A stretch of DNA of 64,000 nt from the NCBI RefSeq assembly GCF_008180415.1, contig NZ_VTEI01000008.1, positions 90,334 through 154,333 of the forward strand, written 5' to 3'. The position numbers and the translations under genes are program-made. This document shows, piece by piece, positions 33,935 to 42,903 of the stretch. The notes under the pieces are model-generated. The model made no database searches, was not told where the DNA came from, and saw only the letters and a program-made list of their open reading frames with translations. The DNA is from Rossellomorea vietnamensis. Its GTDB lineage: Bacteria; Bacillota; Bacilli; Bacillales; Bacillaceae_B. Within the stretch, counting starts at the first letter, position 1. Each line of letters opens with the position of its first letter.

Positions 33935-34183
33935 ATGAAAGTATGTGCTTTATGCAATGGAGTGGTCCGTATGGAGATCGATTGTTCCAAGTGCGGTTCA
34001 AAACTTACGGACAAGGGAAGAATATATGATTTCTTTGATGACTACAGCGCTTATATGGATATCGATGAAATTAAGCTGGGGGATGGAATCCCGGGCAGTT
34101 CCGGTTCTGATGAATGTCTCCACCTGTTTTCGGGAGATTGCGGACATGATGAAACCCGGGTCATTAAATTCACGGAGATTTAG
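33935..34183 (+). CDS. Small zinc-ribbon protein, unknown
   Basis: An 82-residue protein with two Cys pairs in a zinc-ribbon pattern (MKVCALCNGVV and IDCSKCGSKL), then an acidic segment DFFDDYSAYMDIDEI and a Cys/His-containing tail (DECLHLFSGDCGHDETR). No family is recognised. It begins at ATG 33935 after AACGGTGAT; the ribosome-binding site is weak. A terminator shared with msmX follows. Confidence 0.6.
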   Translation: MKVCALCNGVVRMEIDCSKCGSKLTDKGRIYDFFDDYSAYMDIDEIKLGDGIPGSSGSDECLHLFSGDCGHDETRVIKFTEI

Positions 34184-34213
34184 TCATTCAGGCACACAGA
34201 ATTCAAAAACAAA

Positions 34214-34248
34214 AAAACTGCGGCTCAATGGATGAGCGCAGTTTTTTT
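34214..34248. terminator. Bidirectional terminator between the zinc-ribbon gene and msmX
   Basis: AAACTGCG and CTCA pair with TGAG and CGCAGTTT, leaving one unpaired G, with A-run and T-run on either side. Confidence 0.85.
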
Positions 34249-34257
34249 GTTAATCAA

Positions 34258-35355
34258 TTAGCGGATGCGGTCTTCTGTTTCTGCATCAAAGAAGTGAGTT
34301 TTATTCATATCGAATGCCAAGTCGATTGTTTGGCCTGCTTCAACATCTGTACGAGAATCAACGCGGGCAACGAAATCCTGGTCGCCAAGGCGGGAATACA
34401 GCATTGTTTCTGCACCGGTCAATTCGGATACTTCGATTTTTGCTCTGATTTTTGAACCTTGAGAAGAATCGATGAATAGAGGCTCATCATGGATATCTTC
34501 CGGTCTTACACCAAGGATGATGTCCTTACCGATGTATCCTTGTTCACGCAGCACTTTCATTTTTCCTTCTGGAACTTCAACAGCATCTTCTCCAAATGAG
34601 AACTTGCCTTCTTGAAGTGTTCCGCGGAAGAAGTTCATAGCTGGAGATCCAATGAATCCGCCGACAAATACGTTTTCAGGGCGGTCGTAAACTTCTTTAG
34701 GAGAACCAACCTGTTGAATCAGTCCGTCTTTCATAACGACGATGCGGGAAGCCATTGTCATCGCTTCTGTCTGGTCATGTGTTACGTAAATCGTTGTTGT
34801 CTGCAGGCGCTGGTGAAGCTTGGCAATTTCCGCCCTCATTTGTACACGAAGTTTTGCATCAAGGTTGGAAAGCGGCTCATCCATCAAGAAAACTTTTGCA
34901 TCACGGACAATCGCACGGCCAAGGGCCACACGCTGGCGCTGACCACCGGATAATGCTTTAGGTTTACGGTCAAGCAATGATTCAAGGCCAAGGATCTTGG
35001 CTGCGTCCTGTACGCGGCGGTCGATTTCCTGCTTGTCGAATTTACGCAATTTCAAACCGAATGCCATGTTGTCATAAACACTCATATGCGGATATAGTGC
35101 GTAGTTCTGGAAAACCATCGCAATATCACGGTCTTTTGGTGCTACGTCATTTACTCGTTTGCCGTCGATATAGAAATCACCTTTTGAGATTTCTTCCAAA
35201 CCGGCTACCATTCTCAAAGTTGTGGACTTACCGCACCCTGAAGGGCCGACGAATACGATGAATTCCTTATCTTGGATGTCAAGGTTGAAGTCTTTTACCG
35301 CTGTAACGTTTTTATCATAAACTTTATAAATATTTTTCATTTGTAATTCTGCCAT
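34258..35355 (-). CDS. msmX: Multi-sugar ABC transporter ATPase MsmX/UgpC
   Basis: A 365-residue ATPase: Walker A GPSGCGKST, Q-loop MVFQNYALYPHMSV, signature LSGGQRQRVALGRA, Walker B VFLMDEPLSNLDAKL, H-loop YVTHDQTEAM. After about residue 235 it carries the OB-like regulatory domain of CUT1 sugar ATPases (FVGGFIGSPAMNFF). In bacilli MsmX energises several carbohydrate importers encoded elsewhere; consistent with that, no permease is next to it. AGGAGG precedes the ATG. A cre site lies between its -35 and -10. Confidence 0.92.
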   Translation of the reverse strand: MAELQMKNIYKVYDKNVTAVKDFNLDIQDKEFIVFVGPSGCGKSTTLRMVAGLEEISKGDFYIDGKRVNDVAPKDRDIAMVFQNYALYPHMSVYDNMAFGLKLRKFDKQEIDRRVQDAAKILGLESLLDRKPKALSGGQRQRVALGRAIVRDAKVFLMDEPLSNLDAKLRVQMRAEIAKLHQRLQTTTIYVTHDQTEAMTMASRIVVMKDGLIQQVGSPKEVYDRPENVFVGGFIGSPAMNFFRGTLQEGKFSFGEDAVEVPEGKMKVLREQGYIGKDIILGVRPEDIHDEPLFIDSSQGSKIRAKIEVSELTGAETMLYSRLGDQDFVARVDSRTDVEAGQTIDLAFDMNKTHFFDAETEDRIR

Positions 35356-35393
35356 TTTGTTTGCCTCCTCTTTTCTATCTCTTTGTTAAAACC

Positions 35394-35423
35394 ATTGTAA
35401 TAGAAAACGCTTACTCGTTGTAA
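35394..35423 (-). promoter_or_regulatory. msmX promoter with overlapping cre site
   Basis: On the minus strand: TTACAA (35423-35418), 18 bases, TACAAT (35399-35394). Inside the spacer, AGTAAGCGTTTTCT (35415-35402) matches the CcpA operator at 12 of 14 positions. CcpA binding there should repress transcription in glucose. Confidence 0.7.
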
Positions 35424-35468
35424 TGGGTAAAGTGCATAAAAAAAACATGGAGGGTTTGGGCATGTTGC

Positions 35469-36395
35469 TTAGTCCCCCATGTTGTTGTTATCCTCTTCCG
35501 TTTCAAGGCAGGCCAGATAAACCGTCAAGGCACCTTGAAAGGTTTTAATATCGATGCCGATTTTTTCAATGAACTTATCGATCCTGTACTGAACACTATT
35601 GCGGTGCATGAATAGAGCTTTGGCTGTCTGGCTCGTATTCGATTGGTTCTCCAAATAGGTTTCGATTGTTTTTTTCAATTCTTCATCTTCTGCAAATACG
35701 CCCTTAATATCAGCAAACATGCGGGTTTTCGTTTGTTTCGGCACGTGATGGAGGGCGAACGGAGGGAAGGTGGATGGAAAAGTGAACACCCTGCCCTTAG
35801 AGATATTTTTTTCTGCAAAAGAGAAAAGGTTTCTTTCTTCTTCAAAAAAAGACAGGAAGGAATCATCAATGGAATAAAACCTTCCTATGAAGAACCTTGG
35901 TGATACATAGAAATCTCCTTCTATTACCGCTGCTGCAGATAATAGTTCTTCTTCAGGAAGCGTCCATTCCGTCTTTTTCTCCACAATTGCACCGGATGCA
36001 GGAGAGTTGAAAACAATGACAGCCTGTTCGGCAAAGATGCTGCGAAGAGCTTCTGTAAGCAAATCGGTTTCTACTTTTTCTTCTATTGAAAATTGAATGA
36101 TCCGGTACATGTCCTTTGGAGAAACGCGGAATTTTAATGAATCCCCTTCGTACAAATATTCATGCCAGTTCTTGCTTTCTTCGGTCTTGTTCTGAATATT
36201 TCCAGATGGAACTGCTTCGGAAAACAGTGTGAGCAGCAGTTCCATTTCACCATTTGAAAGATTTTGTTTTGGAATGGACAGGAATTCCTCATTTGTTTCA
36301 TTGGCCAGCAGCAGATGATCCGGAATTAGTTCTGAAGGAGGCACTTTATATAATTTGGATTCAGGATATTTTTGTTGCAGTTTTGAAAGCATCAT
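35469..36395 (-). CDS. PucR/CdaR-type transcriptional regulator
   Basis: A 308-residue protein. The last ~60 residues (TIETYLENQSNTSQTAKALF then MHRNSVQYRIDKFIEKIGID) form the PucR C-terminal helix-turn-helix of CdaR/PucR-like regulators. The upstream part has no motif I recognise beyond general similarity to that family. It lies 110 bp from msmX in the same orientation, an arrangement seen in other bacilli, so it may influence sugar or cell-wall metabolism; the inducer is unknown. Start at the first of two adjacent ATGs after TGAGGGAAA. Confidence 0.78.
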   Translation of the reverse strand: MMLSKLQQKYPESKLYKVPPSELIPDHLLLANETNEEFLSIPKQNLSNGEMELLLTLFSEAVPSGNIQNKTEESKNWHEYLYEGDSLKFRVSPKDMYRIIQFSIEEKVETDLLTEALRSIFAEQAVIVFNSPASGAIVEKKTEWTLPEEELLSAAAVIEGDFYVSPRFFIGRFYSIDDSFLSFFEEERNLFSFAEKNISKGRVFTFPSTFPPFALHHVPKQTKTRMFADIKGVFAEDEELKKTIETYLENQSNTSQTAKALFMHRNSVQYRIDKFIEKIGIDIKTFQGALTVYLACLETEEDNNNMGD

Positions 36396-36596
36396 TTTCC
36401 CTCATTTTAGTTTTCTGGTATGTATCATTTTACGAGAAAACCGGACGAGATTCAAAAAGATTGGATTGCAACGGAAAGCAGGACTCTATTGAAGTCGATT
36501 AGAGGAGGGGTATTCGCCCCAGGAGCTAAGTTCGTTCCGGTAGAGATAGGATCTGTACGCAGCTAACAAAAATAAAGGCTTGATCTCATGGAAAAT

Positions 36597-36627
36597 GAAA
36601 AAAGGACCGGTTTTGAACCGATCCTTT
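36597..36627 (-). terminator. Terminator of the small 36.6-kb gene
   Basis: AAAGGACCGGTT (36601-36612) pairs with AACCGATCCTTT (36616-36627), T-rich on the minus strand. Confidence 0.8.
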
Positions 36628-36822
36628 CTATCCCTGTTCAACTGGGGGTTCTTCTTCCTCAAGGTCCATTGACTGCTCGATATTGGAGACCTCATCGCGC
36701 ATATGCACAGAGCCCCCGCTCAGTCCCTCATTAACGATCCGGTCGACATCCAGGTATGCTTCCTTTTTTCCTTCATAATGTGTATCGGGAGAGAATTCCG
36801 CTTTTTTCTTGTTCTTTGCCAC
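36628..36822 (-). CDS. Small acidic protein, unknown
   Basis: A 64-residue protein with a basic start (AKNKKKAEF) followed by polar text GKKEAYLDVDRIVNEGLSGG and an acidic tail. The GTG start follows AGGAGGAG, a strong site, and the stop is right at the terminator stem, so the gene signals are good. No family is recognised. It could be a spore- or stress-associated small protein; this is unproven. Confidence 0.6.
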   Translation of the reverse strand: MAKNKKKAEFSPDTHYEGKKEAYLDVDRIVNEGLSGGSVHMRDEVSNIEQSMDLEEEEPPVEQG

Positions 36823-36890
36823 TTTAACTCCTCCTTAGAGTACCTGTTCATTATTGTGTATGTATAGGAGAAGATTATTCAATGTGCTAT

Positions 36891-37100
36891 TCATTCATAA
36901 ACATGAAAAAGCATCAATTCGTGAATTTGTTTTTGAATTATTTCTTCTTCTTCAGAAGGTGGTTGAGCTCCCTTCCATTCTATCGTGCCGTTCTTGTGGT
37001 AGCTGCCTTCGTATCTAATGCCTTTATAATAAAAGGAAAAAGTCCATCCCGGTAATTTTTTGTTCTCATACATACTTCTAAATTGAAAATGCTGAATCAT
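36891..37100 (-). CDS. yheE: YheE family protein
   Basis: A 69-residue protein. HFQFRSMYENKKLPGW, then GSYHKNGTIEWKG and QKQIHELMLFHVYE match my memory of B. subtilis YheE (DUF5342), of unknown function. It lies next to yheD/yheC as in B. subtilis, which supports the name. RBS AAGGGGGG precedes the ATG. Confidence 0.75.
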   Translation of the reverse strand: MIQHFQFRSMYENKKLPGWTFSFYYKGIRYEGSYHKNGTIEWKGAQPPSEEEEIIQKQIHELMLFHVYE

Positions 37101-37377
37101 TCCCTATTCCCCCCTTATGTGTGAACCGGCACCATCACCGGCTGATTCTTCTTACTATTCTAAACCTTTCTCCTGCTTTTTTACAGGGGAAATAAGAACG
37201 ACACTGGGACGAATCCCTGTAATGTGACATAAACCTTTATCATCTGTCATAAGATTTATTACAGCTTGAAGAAGCGGGACGGTGGTATGCTGCGTTAAAG
37301 CACTAAAAGGGACTGTCCCTCTTAGTGCTGTGACGTGCTGCTGTACTATAGAATATTTAAACGGAGGGGTTGTTGGT

Positions 37378-37773
37378 ATGCTGTTTGTCAAACAGCTGGA
37401 AACGGGGATTGATCATTCATGGACATTGCGGAATTTTTATAAGGAGCTGCAGACGAAAACCGCAAATCCGGTTTACAGAGAGAGTATACTGCAGGCAGAA
37501 AGGGATAAGAGGAAACACTATGAACTTCTTCAGTATGTGTACTATATGCTGACGGGGAAGTATTATTACATAGAAAACAAAAAAACGGATTTCACGTCAT
37601 TCAGGGAGGGCGTCCTGGCGGCGTTGAAATCCGAACTGAAAGAAGCTGAATTATATCGGGATCTGCTTATGGACTGCCCAGGAAGGCCTATTTATCAGCC
37701 CATTTTTTTGATTATGAAACAGGTAACCGCTAATGTGTTAAGATTCAACAGCATTTATAAGGAGATTAAGTAG
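37378..37773 (+). CDS. Ferritin-like helical protein
   Basis: A 131-residue mostly helical protein (LRNFYKELQTKTANPVYRES, then QAERDKRKHYELLQYVYYML). The ERDKRKHYELL pattern is like one helix of ferritin-like/rubrerythrin-like domains, with possible metal ligands. GGAGGGG precedes the ATG. It converges on the YheC/D cluster and ends inside the last of those genes, overlapping by eight bases. Function unknown; a spore association is possible given the neighbours. Confidence 0.55.
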   Translation: MLFVKQLETGIDHSWTLRNFYKELQTKTANPVYRESILQAERDKRKHYELLQYVYYMLTGKYYYIENKKTDFTSFREGVLAALKSELKEAELYRDLLMDCPGRPIYQPIFLIMKQVTANVLRFNSIYKEIK

Positions 37774-38959
37774 AGTACTGGCGGGCACTTGCCGAGTGAA
37801 GGAAAAAGGCATCAGCCAGGTTTTCCAGCCGCTTTTCTTCTATATCGCCTTCGTCAAACCGCATGGGTTTGGCATTGATTTCAAAGATGATAAGGGTCGC
37901 GCTATCTTCCTTGATCCCAAGGTCCATTGAAAATTCACCAATGAGGCCGAATGTGGTTTGAAGCTGTTCTCCGCAATCTGATGCCAGGACCTCGATCCTT
38001 TTTACCAGCTCTTTCGATTCAATACGCTGAAACGGGAGAATCCGGCCGCCTTGGGGGACATGTGTCGTTACCTCTTGGCGTTCTGAAATCCTGATTCCAA
38101 TTCCGGTGATTCCAAACCCTTTCCCAGAGTTATGGACAAGCACTCTGAGGTCATAGCGGTGGTCATTCATTTTTTTGCAGTGAATGGCTTCCTGATAGAT
38201 GAATGTATCCGTCTCAAACCATTCAGGATACTTCAGGATCAAGCGGTCGAACCGGATGAATTTCTCGATTTTCTTCGTGCTTTTACAAAGAATCTGGCCG
38301 TCTTCACAAAGTTCAATGAGCCTGATTCCTTTTCCTTTGGAAGAAAGTACAGGCTTGATATAAACTTTTTTCTTCTCTGCCAGATATTCCAGCAGGTCCT
38401 CCGAGTTCTGCAGCAGCCTTGTTTCAGGCAGGTGTGGCTGGACAGACTCACTTTGGGAAAGGGATTGATGAACCTCCCACTTATTGAAAAAATGAGGATT
38501 GAAAAAACGGATGTTCCGATTCCTTGCCCATTGCAAAAAATCCAAAAATTCGTCTGATTTCTCATCTGAGGGAGAAGGGATGCGGTTGTAGATGAAGTTC
38601 GGAATGGGAAAGGTGCAGGGCACCCACATATTTTTTTCTTGATGAAAACAGAGTCCGGCAATTCTTTCTTTCCCGATGTCACTGTATGAAAAGACAAACG
38701 AAAGGCCGCCCTTGGACTGGATGGCCTTCTGCAGATTTTGAAACAAAGGGAAATTACCTTGATAACTTCCCTTTTTCTTAGCAGTCAGGATGCCGATGAC
38801 CGGACCGCAAACAGTCCCCTGAGAGGATATGTCAAAGCAATATTTATAGGGTTCATTTTCTCTGTACAGTATATAGGAGTTTCTTCCAAAAAGCAGGGAT
38901 GCCAGTGAAGGATCGGAGTGAAAGAATAATTTCTTCTGCGGCTGATAATAGATTTTCAT
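37766..38959 (-). CDS. YheC/YheD-family ATP-grasp protein, fourth of four
   Basis: A 397-residue member of the ATPgrasp_YheCD family (endospore coat-associated). Landmarks are GPVIGILTA near the N-terminus, IPNFIYNRIPS, the ATP-binding KKVYIKPVLSSKGKGIRLIE and the metal-ligand FEINAKPMRF near the C-terminus. ATP-grasp folds make amide or related bonds using acyl phosphates; the YheCD substrate is unknown. Its start overlaps the stop of the preceding gene by four bases. It is the most diverged of the four and lacks the usual N-S-K-P form at the end (NAKP instead). Confidence 0.82.
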   Translation of the reverse strand: MKIYYQPQKKLFFHSDPSLASLLFGRNSYILYRENEPYKYCFDISSQGTVCGPVIGILTAKKKGSYQGNFPLFQNLQKAIQSKGGLSFVFSYSDIGKERIAGLCFHQEKNMWVPCTFPIPNFIYNRIPSPSDEKSDEFLDFLQWARNRNIRFFNPHFFNKWEVHQSLSQSESVQPHLPETRLLQNSEDLLEYLAEKKKVYIKPVLSSKGKGIRLIELCEDGQILCKSTKKIEKFIRFDRLILKYPEWFETDTFIYQEAIHCKKMNDHRYDLRVLVHNSGKGFGITGIGIRISERQEVTTHVPQGGRILPFQRIESKELVKRIEVLASDCGEQLQTTFGLIGEFSMDLGIKEDSATLIIFEINAKPMRFDEGDIEEKRLENLADAFFLHSASARQYST

Positions 38960-40320
38960 TTTAACGTCTCCTGAGGCTGCTTGATTGACCGCTGAGTAAG
39001 ATATAAGCCGAAAGATAAGGAAAGCCGTCTTGTCAAAAGGTCAAACGATTTTAAATCAGGATGTGAAAAAATAGATCTTCCTGGCTTGGAATTCGCTTCA
39101 AACAGCCAGACTCTGCCCAGGGCATCAATACCAAAATCAAAGCCGATTTCTCCTATGAATCCTTCCATATTCCGCTCCAGTGCTGAAGATAATGTGATGG
39201 CGGCACTCTTTAGTTTTTCCTCGGTACGCAGGCAAAGGTCCGGGTCCGGAAACAGTTCCTGCAGGCTTTTGACACAGCCCCCGCTGTGCAGGTGGGTCGT
39301 GACGCTTCCTTCCCCAGCGACCTTCGCAGCGATAGCGCTGACCTGCCATTCCCCATTTTCATCTTTATTCGTGTGGACACGAAAATCCACTGGACAGTTT
39401 TCAGACTTGATGAGGTGAATTCCTTGCTGAATGACCATCCTGCTCAATATTCTGGGTGGTATGATTCTCTGGAGCAGTTTTTCAAAGGAAGCCGATTTTA
39501 CAAGCCGGTTCCTGCCGCTCTTATCTCGAAACCTGCAAGTATAATCTTCCGAAATGCGATTAAAAGTGAACTGGTGGACACCAAGACCAAGGCTGCCGTT
39601 TTTTGGCTTGATGAAAACGTGACCGTATTTGGACATCATTCTTTCTATCTGTGAAAACGACTGAAAAGCATGTGTTTCAGGCAGATAACGCAAAGCTTCT
39701 TCATCATTTTCCAACCTTTCAAACACTTCCAGTTTGTTAAAGAAACCTGGATTATACCAAGGGATCCCATATTGCTGCTGAAGCCGGGATTTAATTTCCT
39801 GGTAACTTGATTTTTTTTCGCTTCTCCTGTTGGGGAGCCGGTCATAAATCACATTGGGCAAAGGGACGACATGAGTCACCCATTGGTTTCTGCTGTAGAA
39901 ATGTCCCTTTACAAGCCCGTTCTCCCAATCAATATGGTTTTCACCAAAAACGAATGGAATGACGCCGAGTGAAGACTGTAAGGAAAGCAGTTTGGAAAAA
40001 AAGGATGACCTCTCACCAATCGGCTTCATCAAGAAAGAAGTGAAGCCGGAGGTGAAAATGCCAATCAGGGGACCGAGAAAAACCGAATTTTCATGCTGAA
40101 ACATATAAATGTCCGTGATAAATGGCGGGAGGGAAAGTTCTTCTGCCAGACTCGAACTGACCGCAGCAACATTTCGTCCATTAGGATGTTTTCTGCAGAG
40201 TGCTTCAGCGTGGGAAGAACCCAGAGAGACGGCAGTGATGCTCTCAATTTCTAAGCTTACCGGAAGATAGAGTATTTTTTCCTTTGATTTGAATACTTCT
40301 AATTTAAAGGGCTTTATCAA
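38956..40320 (-). CDS. YheC/YheD-family ATP-grasp protein, third of four
   Basis: A 454-residue YheD-length paralogue. GPLIGIFTSGF, LPNVIYDRLPNRR, YGHVFIKPKNGSLGLGVHQF and FEANSKPGRSIF are the family landmarks. The N-terminal ~60 residues are a separate domain as in YheD. Overlaps at both ends by four bases (ATGA) show tight translational coupling. Probably spore-coat associated, by homology only. Confidence 0.85.
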   Translation of the reverse strand: MIKPFKLEVFKSKEKILYLPVSLEIESITAVSLGSSHAEALCRKHPNGRNVAAVSSSLAEELSLPPFITDIYMFQHENSVFLGPLIGIFTSGFTSFLMKPIGERSSFFSKLLSLQSSLGVIPFVFGENHIDWENGLVKGHFYSRNQWVTHVVPLPNVIYDRLPNRRSEKKSSYQEIKSRLQQQYGIPWYNPGFFNKLEVFERLENDEEALRYLPETHAFQSFSQIERMMSKYGHVFIKPKNGSLGLGVHQFTFNRISEDYTCRFRDKSGRNRLVKSASFEKLLQRIIPPRILSRMVIQQGIHLIKSENCPVDFRVHTNKDENGEWQVSAIAAKVAGEGSVTTHLHSGGCVKSLQELFPDPDLCLRTEEKLKSAAITLSSALERNMEGFIGEIGFDFGIDALGRVWLFEANSKPGRSIFSHPDLKSFDLLTRRLSLSFGLYLTQRSIKQPQETLK

Positions 40321-41402
40321 GAAGAATCGCCTCCTGTGGCGGGCATTTTTCTTTGTAGTGCTTTGCAGTACCGCAGCGGCAAAGAGTGCAGCCGTTGAAT
40401 TTCATCCTCATTGAGAAGCTGCAGCATTTTATGGCCCGGCTTGGAATTCATATCCAGAATCCATACCGAACTGTCTCTTCCAATGATGATGTCGAGTCCG
40501 ATCTCAAAGAGAGGGGCGAATTCTTCCTCGAGGACTTCCGGAAGGGAACGGACAATATCTCTTAATTCAGATTCGATATACATCCAGTTGTAGTGTTTTA
40601 ATTTTTTCTTCCACTCTTCATACGGAATCGCCGAAGCGCCTGAACTAATATTCGTGAGAAGGGAGCCGGGGATACCGACTCGGAAACCTTTACAGGAAAC
40701 ACTCCATTTATCATTTTCGTTTTTCTGAAGCAGCAGCCGTAAATCGAACGGCCGATTCTGTTCATCTCTATTATCAAGCTGTGCCTGAAGGATGAAGCTC
40801 CTTTTTTGAACCAAGCCTTCAAGCCATCGTGAAAGAGTCGCCTCATCCATCTCCTTCTCTGCTATTTCCTGTTTTTTCGTGGTCCGCACTTGGAAATGCC
40901 CATTTTTAGATTGTATTTCAAAAACCCCCATACCATTTGCACCATCAAACGGCTTGATGATGACATTTTTTTCTCTTATAATCTTGGCTATTGTTTCCGG
41001 GATGGAATCAATCAAGCTCGTTTTGGGAAGATAAGGAGAAACTTTTTCCTGTGATTTTAAATGCCTGTAAATCGTCCATTTATTCGGCAGGCCGTATCCT
41101 AAAAAGCATAAGTCATCTCGGTTTTTCAGCCATTGCACTATAGCCTTTGCTTGCTTTGAACTGAAATCATCTCCATAAAAGGTTCTATCGTAAATATATT
41201 CGGGTATTGTAAAAATATCATTTACCCAGCTTTCTGTATCTGGTGAAAAGCGGTATCCTTGAATCCACTCTGTCTGCGGGTGGATTTGCAGAGGAGAAAA
41301 TAACAGTACTTCTACTCCAATTGTTTTACTGGTTTGCGCCATACCGGTATAAAAAGGATGAGTGGTATCAGGCTCCAGCATCAAAATTCCCAGTCTGATC
41401 AT
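40317..41402 (-). CDS. yheC: YheC-like ATP-grasp protein, second of four
   Basis: A 361-residue protein; B. subtilis YheC, as I recall, has 363. Start ATG 41402 follows AAAGGAGAG and gives MIRLGILMLEPDTTHPFYTG; an upstream in-frame start would only add unconserved residues. Landmarks are IPEYIYDRTF, REKNVIIKPFDGANGMGVFE and DMNSKPGHKML. It starts inside the 3' end of the first gene (35-bp overlap), so all four are one operon. Confidence 0.85.
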   Translation of the reverse strand: MIRLGILMLEPDTTHPFYTGMAQTSKTIGVEVLLFSPLQIHPQTEWIQGYRFSPDTESWVNDIFTIPEYIYDRTFYGDDFSSKQAKAIVQWLKNRDDLCFLGYGLPNKWTIYRHLKSQEKVSPYLPKTSLIDSIPETIAKIIREKNVIIKPFDGANGMGVFEIQSKNGHFQVRTTKKQEIAEKEMDEATLSRWLEGLVQKRSFILQAQLDNRDEQNRPFDLRLLLQKNENDKWSVSCKGFRVGIPGSLLTNISSGASAIPYEEWKKKLKHYNWMYIESELRDIVRSLPEVLEEEFAPLFEIGLDIIIGRDSSVWILDMNSKPGHKMLQLLNEDEIQRLHSLPLRYCKALQRKMPATGGDSS

Positions 41403-42744
41403 ATGAAGCTCTCCTTTCTTCCCAAATGCTTTTTGATAATTGATAAAGAGTTTTGACAGACGGACGGATTGCCCCGGTCTCAACATAGGTCTGTTTGGAG
41501 GGCTTGGAGTTGACTTCGATCACCCAGGGCTTCCCGGATTTATCCACCCCAAGATCTACTCCCAGTTCACCAAGGGTCAGCGTACTGTTTTCAGCAAGCC
41601 TGCTGCAGACAGCGAGGGCCAGCTCTTTCATGAGCCTGTAAATTCTTACTGCTTCGCTCCTGCTGAAGATTGTGCTCAGTACCTTCATAGGTTTAGCCAA
41701 TTCCCCGCCTTGAGCTAGATTTGATACAAACTGGCCCTCCCCTGATATACGGGCTACCGAGGAAACCAGTTTCCACTCCCGGTTATCTACCAGGTGGCAG
41801 AGGAACCGGAAGTCCAGTGTTCTATCTTCAGATTTTAGGAGTTCAATTGTTTCCTGAATGATAAAATGTGAAGAAATCTTCAGTTTCGACAGCTCTTCAG
41901 CGGTTTCTTCAAAAGAAGAGAATGATTTCTGCAGGGTTTCGCCGCCTATGTTCTGGATTAAACGATAGTCATTCTCTAAGTAAGCAAGGCGAAGGAGTTT
42001 TTTTCCCTGGCTTCCTGCAATATGTTTAATGAAGAGGTCATTATGTTTTCCGAGCAGCCGGCGGAGGCTGGAAAGTGTGAATGTTTCCGTGTGGGGTAAA
42101 TACTCGAGAATATAGTCTTCTCCTGAAAGAAGCTCATTTACGGAATCCTTGGTTAAGTAAGATGTATTGAACACAAATATGTCCTGTGCCTCAAGACGGG
42201 TAATTAATTGTCTTACCAATTCACTGCGGTCGGATTTTCGTGAATGAATCCTGTTATACAGAATATCCGGCAAGGGGATGCTTCCTTCGAGCCACTCTCC
42301 TTTTTTTTCATTCCAGAAAAAACCTCTCTGCCGATCAATGAGTGAAGTGCCGGTCAGAAAGAAAAGGCCTCCGTGCCGAATAGTATATTGATACAATTCT
42401 TCATAATACGGCCCCAATTGTCCTATAGATGGCCGGCCGGAGGAATCTGTATCGGTTAGAACAGCGATGACTGGTCCTAAGAAAAGAGTTTTTTCTGTTG
42501 GAGAGAAGTGAGTTGTTAAGTGATGTGACCCCCTCAGCTGCAAGGAATGATTCTCTGGAAAAAGAAGTTCACAGTCCCCATGTTCAGGCACTTCCGGGAC
42601 AACCTTCGCTTTATAGCGGGAAAGGCCCATTACAACCAATATCTCTTGACCTGCAGCCCACCTCCAGTCCTGAGCGGTATTCTCAGAAACAAACAAGACA
42701 GGCTTTTCTGTTATGGTGTTAGAAGTGCTGAATGTAATGAACAT
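41368..42744 (-). CDS. yheD: YheD-like ATP-grasp protein, first of four
   Basis: A 458-residue protein, near the 453 of remembered YheD. Start ATG 42744 after CGGGGAG. Landmarks are GPVIAVLTDTDSS, LPDILYNRIHSRKS, HNDLFIKHIAGSQGKKLLRL and EVNSKPSKQTYV. The C-terminal Asn and Lys side chains fit the metal/ATP site. First gene of the cluster; the upstream spacer includes CATATTATA (minus strand), which has the form of a SigK -10, but I see no matching -35. Sporulation expression is thus only suspected. Confidence 0.85.
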   Translation of the reverse strand: MFITFSTSNTITEKPVLFVSENTAQDWRWAAGQEILVVMGLSRYKAKVVPEVPEHGDCELLFPENHSLQLRGSHHLTTHFSPTEKTLFLGPVIAVLTDTDSSGRPSIGQLGPYYEELYQYTIRHGGLFFLTGTSLIDRQRGFFWNEKKGEWLEGSIPLPDILYNRIHSRKSDRSELVRQLITRLEAQDIFVFNTSYLTKDSVNELLSGEDYILEYLPHTETFTLSSLRRLLGKHNDLFIKHIAGSQGKKLLRLAYLENDYRLIQNIGGETLQKSFSSFEETAEELSKLKISSHFIIQETIELLKSEDRTLDFRFLCHLVDNREWKLVSSVARISGEGQFVSNLAQGGELAKPMKVLSTIFSRSEAVRIYRLMKELALAVCSRLAENSTLTLGELGVDLGVDKSGKPWVIEVNSKPSKQTYVETGAIRPSVKTLYQLSKSIWEERRASYDQTGNFDAGA

Positions 42745-42903
42745 AAAAATCTCCCCGTTTGCGCTGTCCGTGGACAAAATTTATAATATGATAATGGGCG
42801 GATGCTGATATAGCATATTATGTAGGATGAATGAAAGTGTTCAGGTGCGTTGGAAAATACCTGATAAAACATTGCTTCACAGCCCTTAAGGAAGGATGAA
42901 ATC

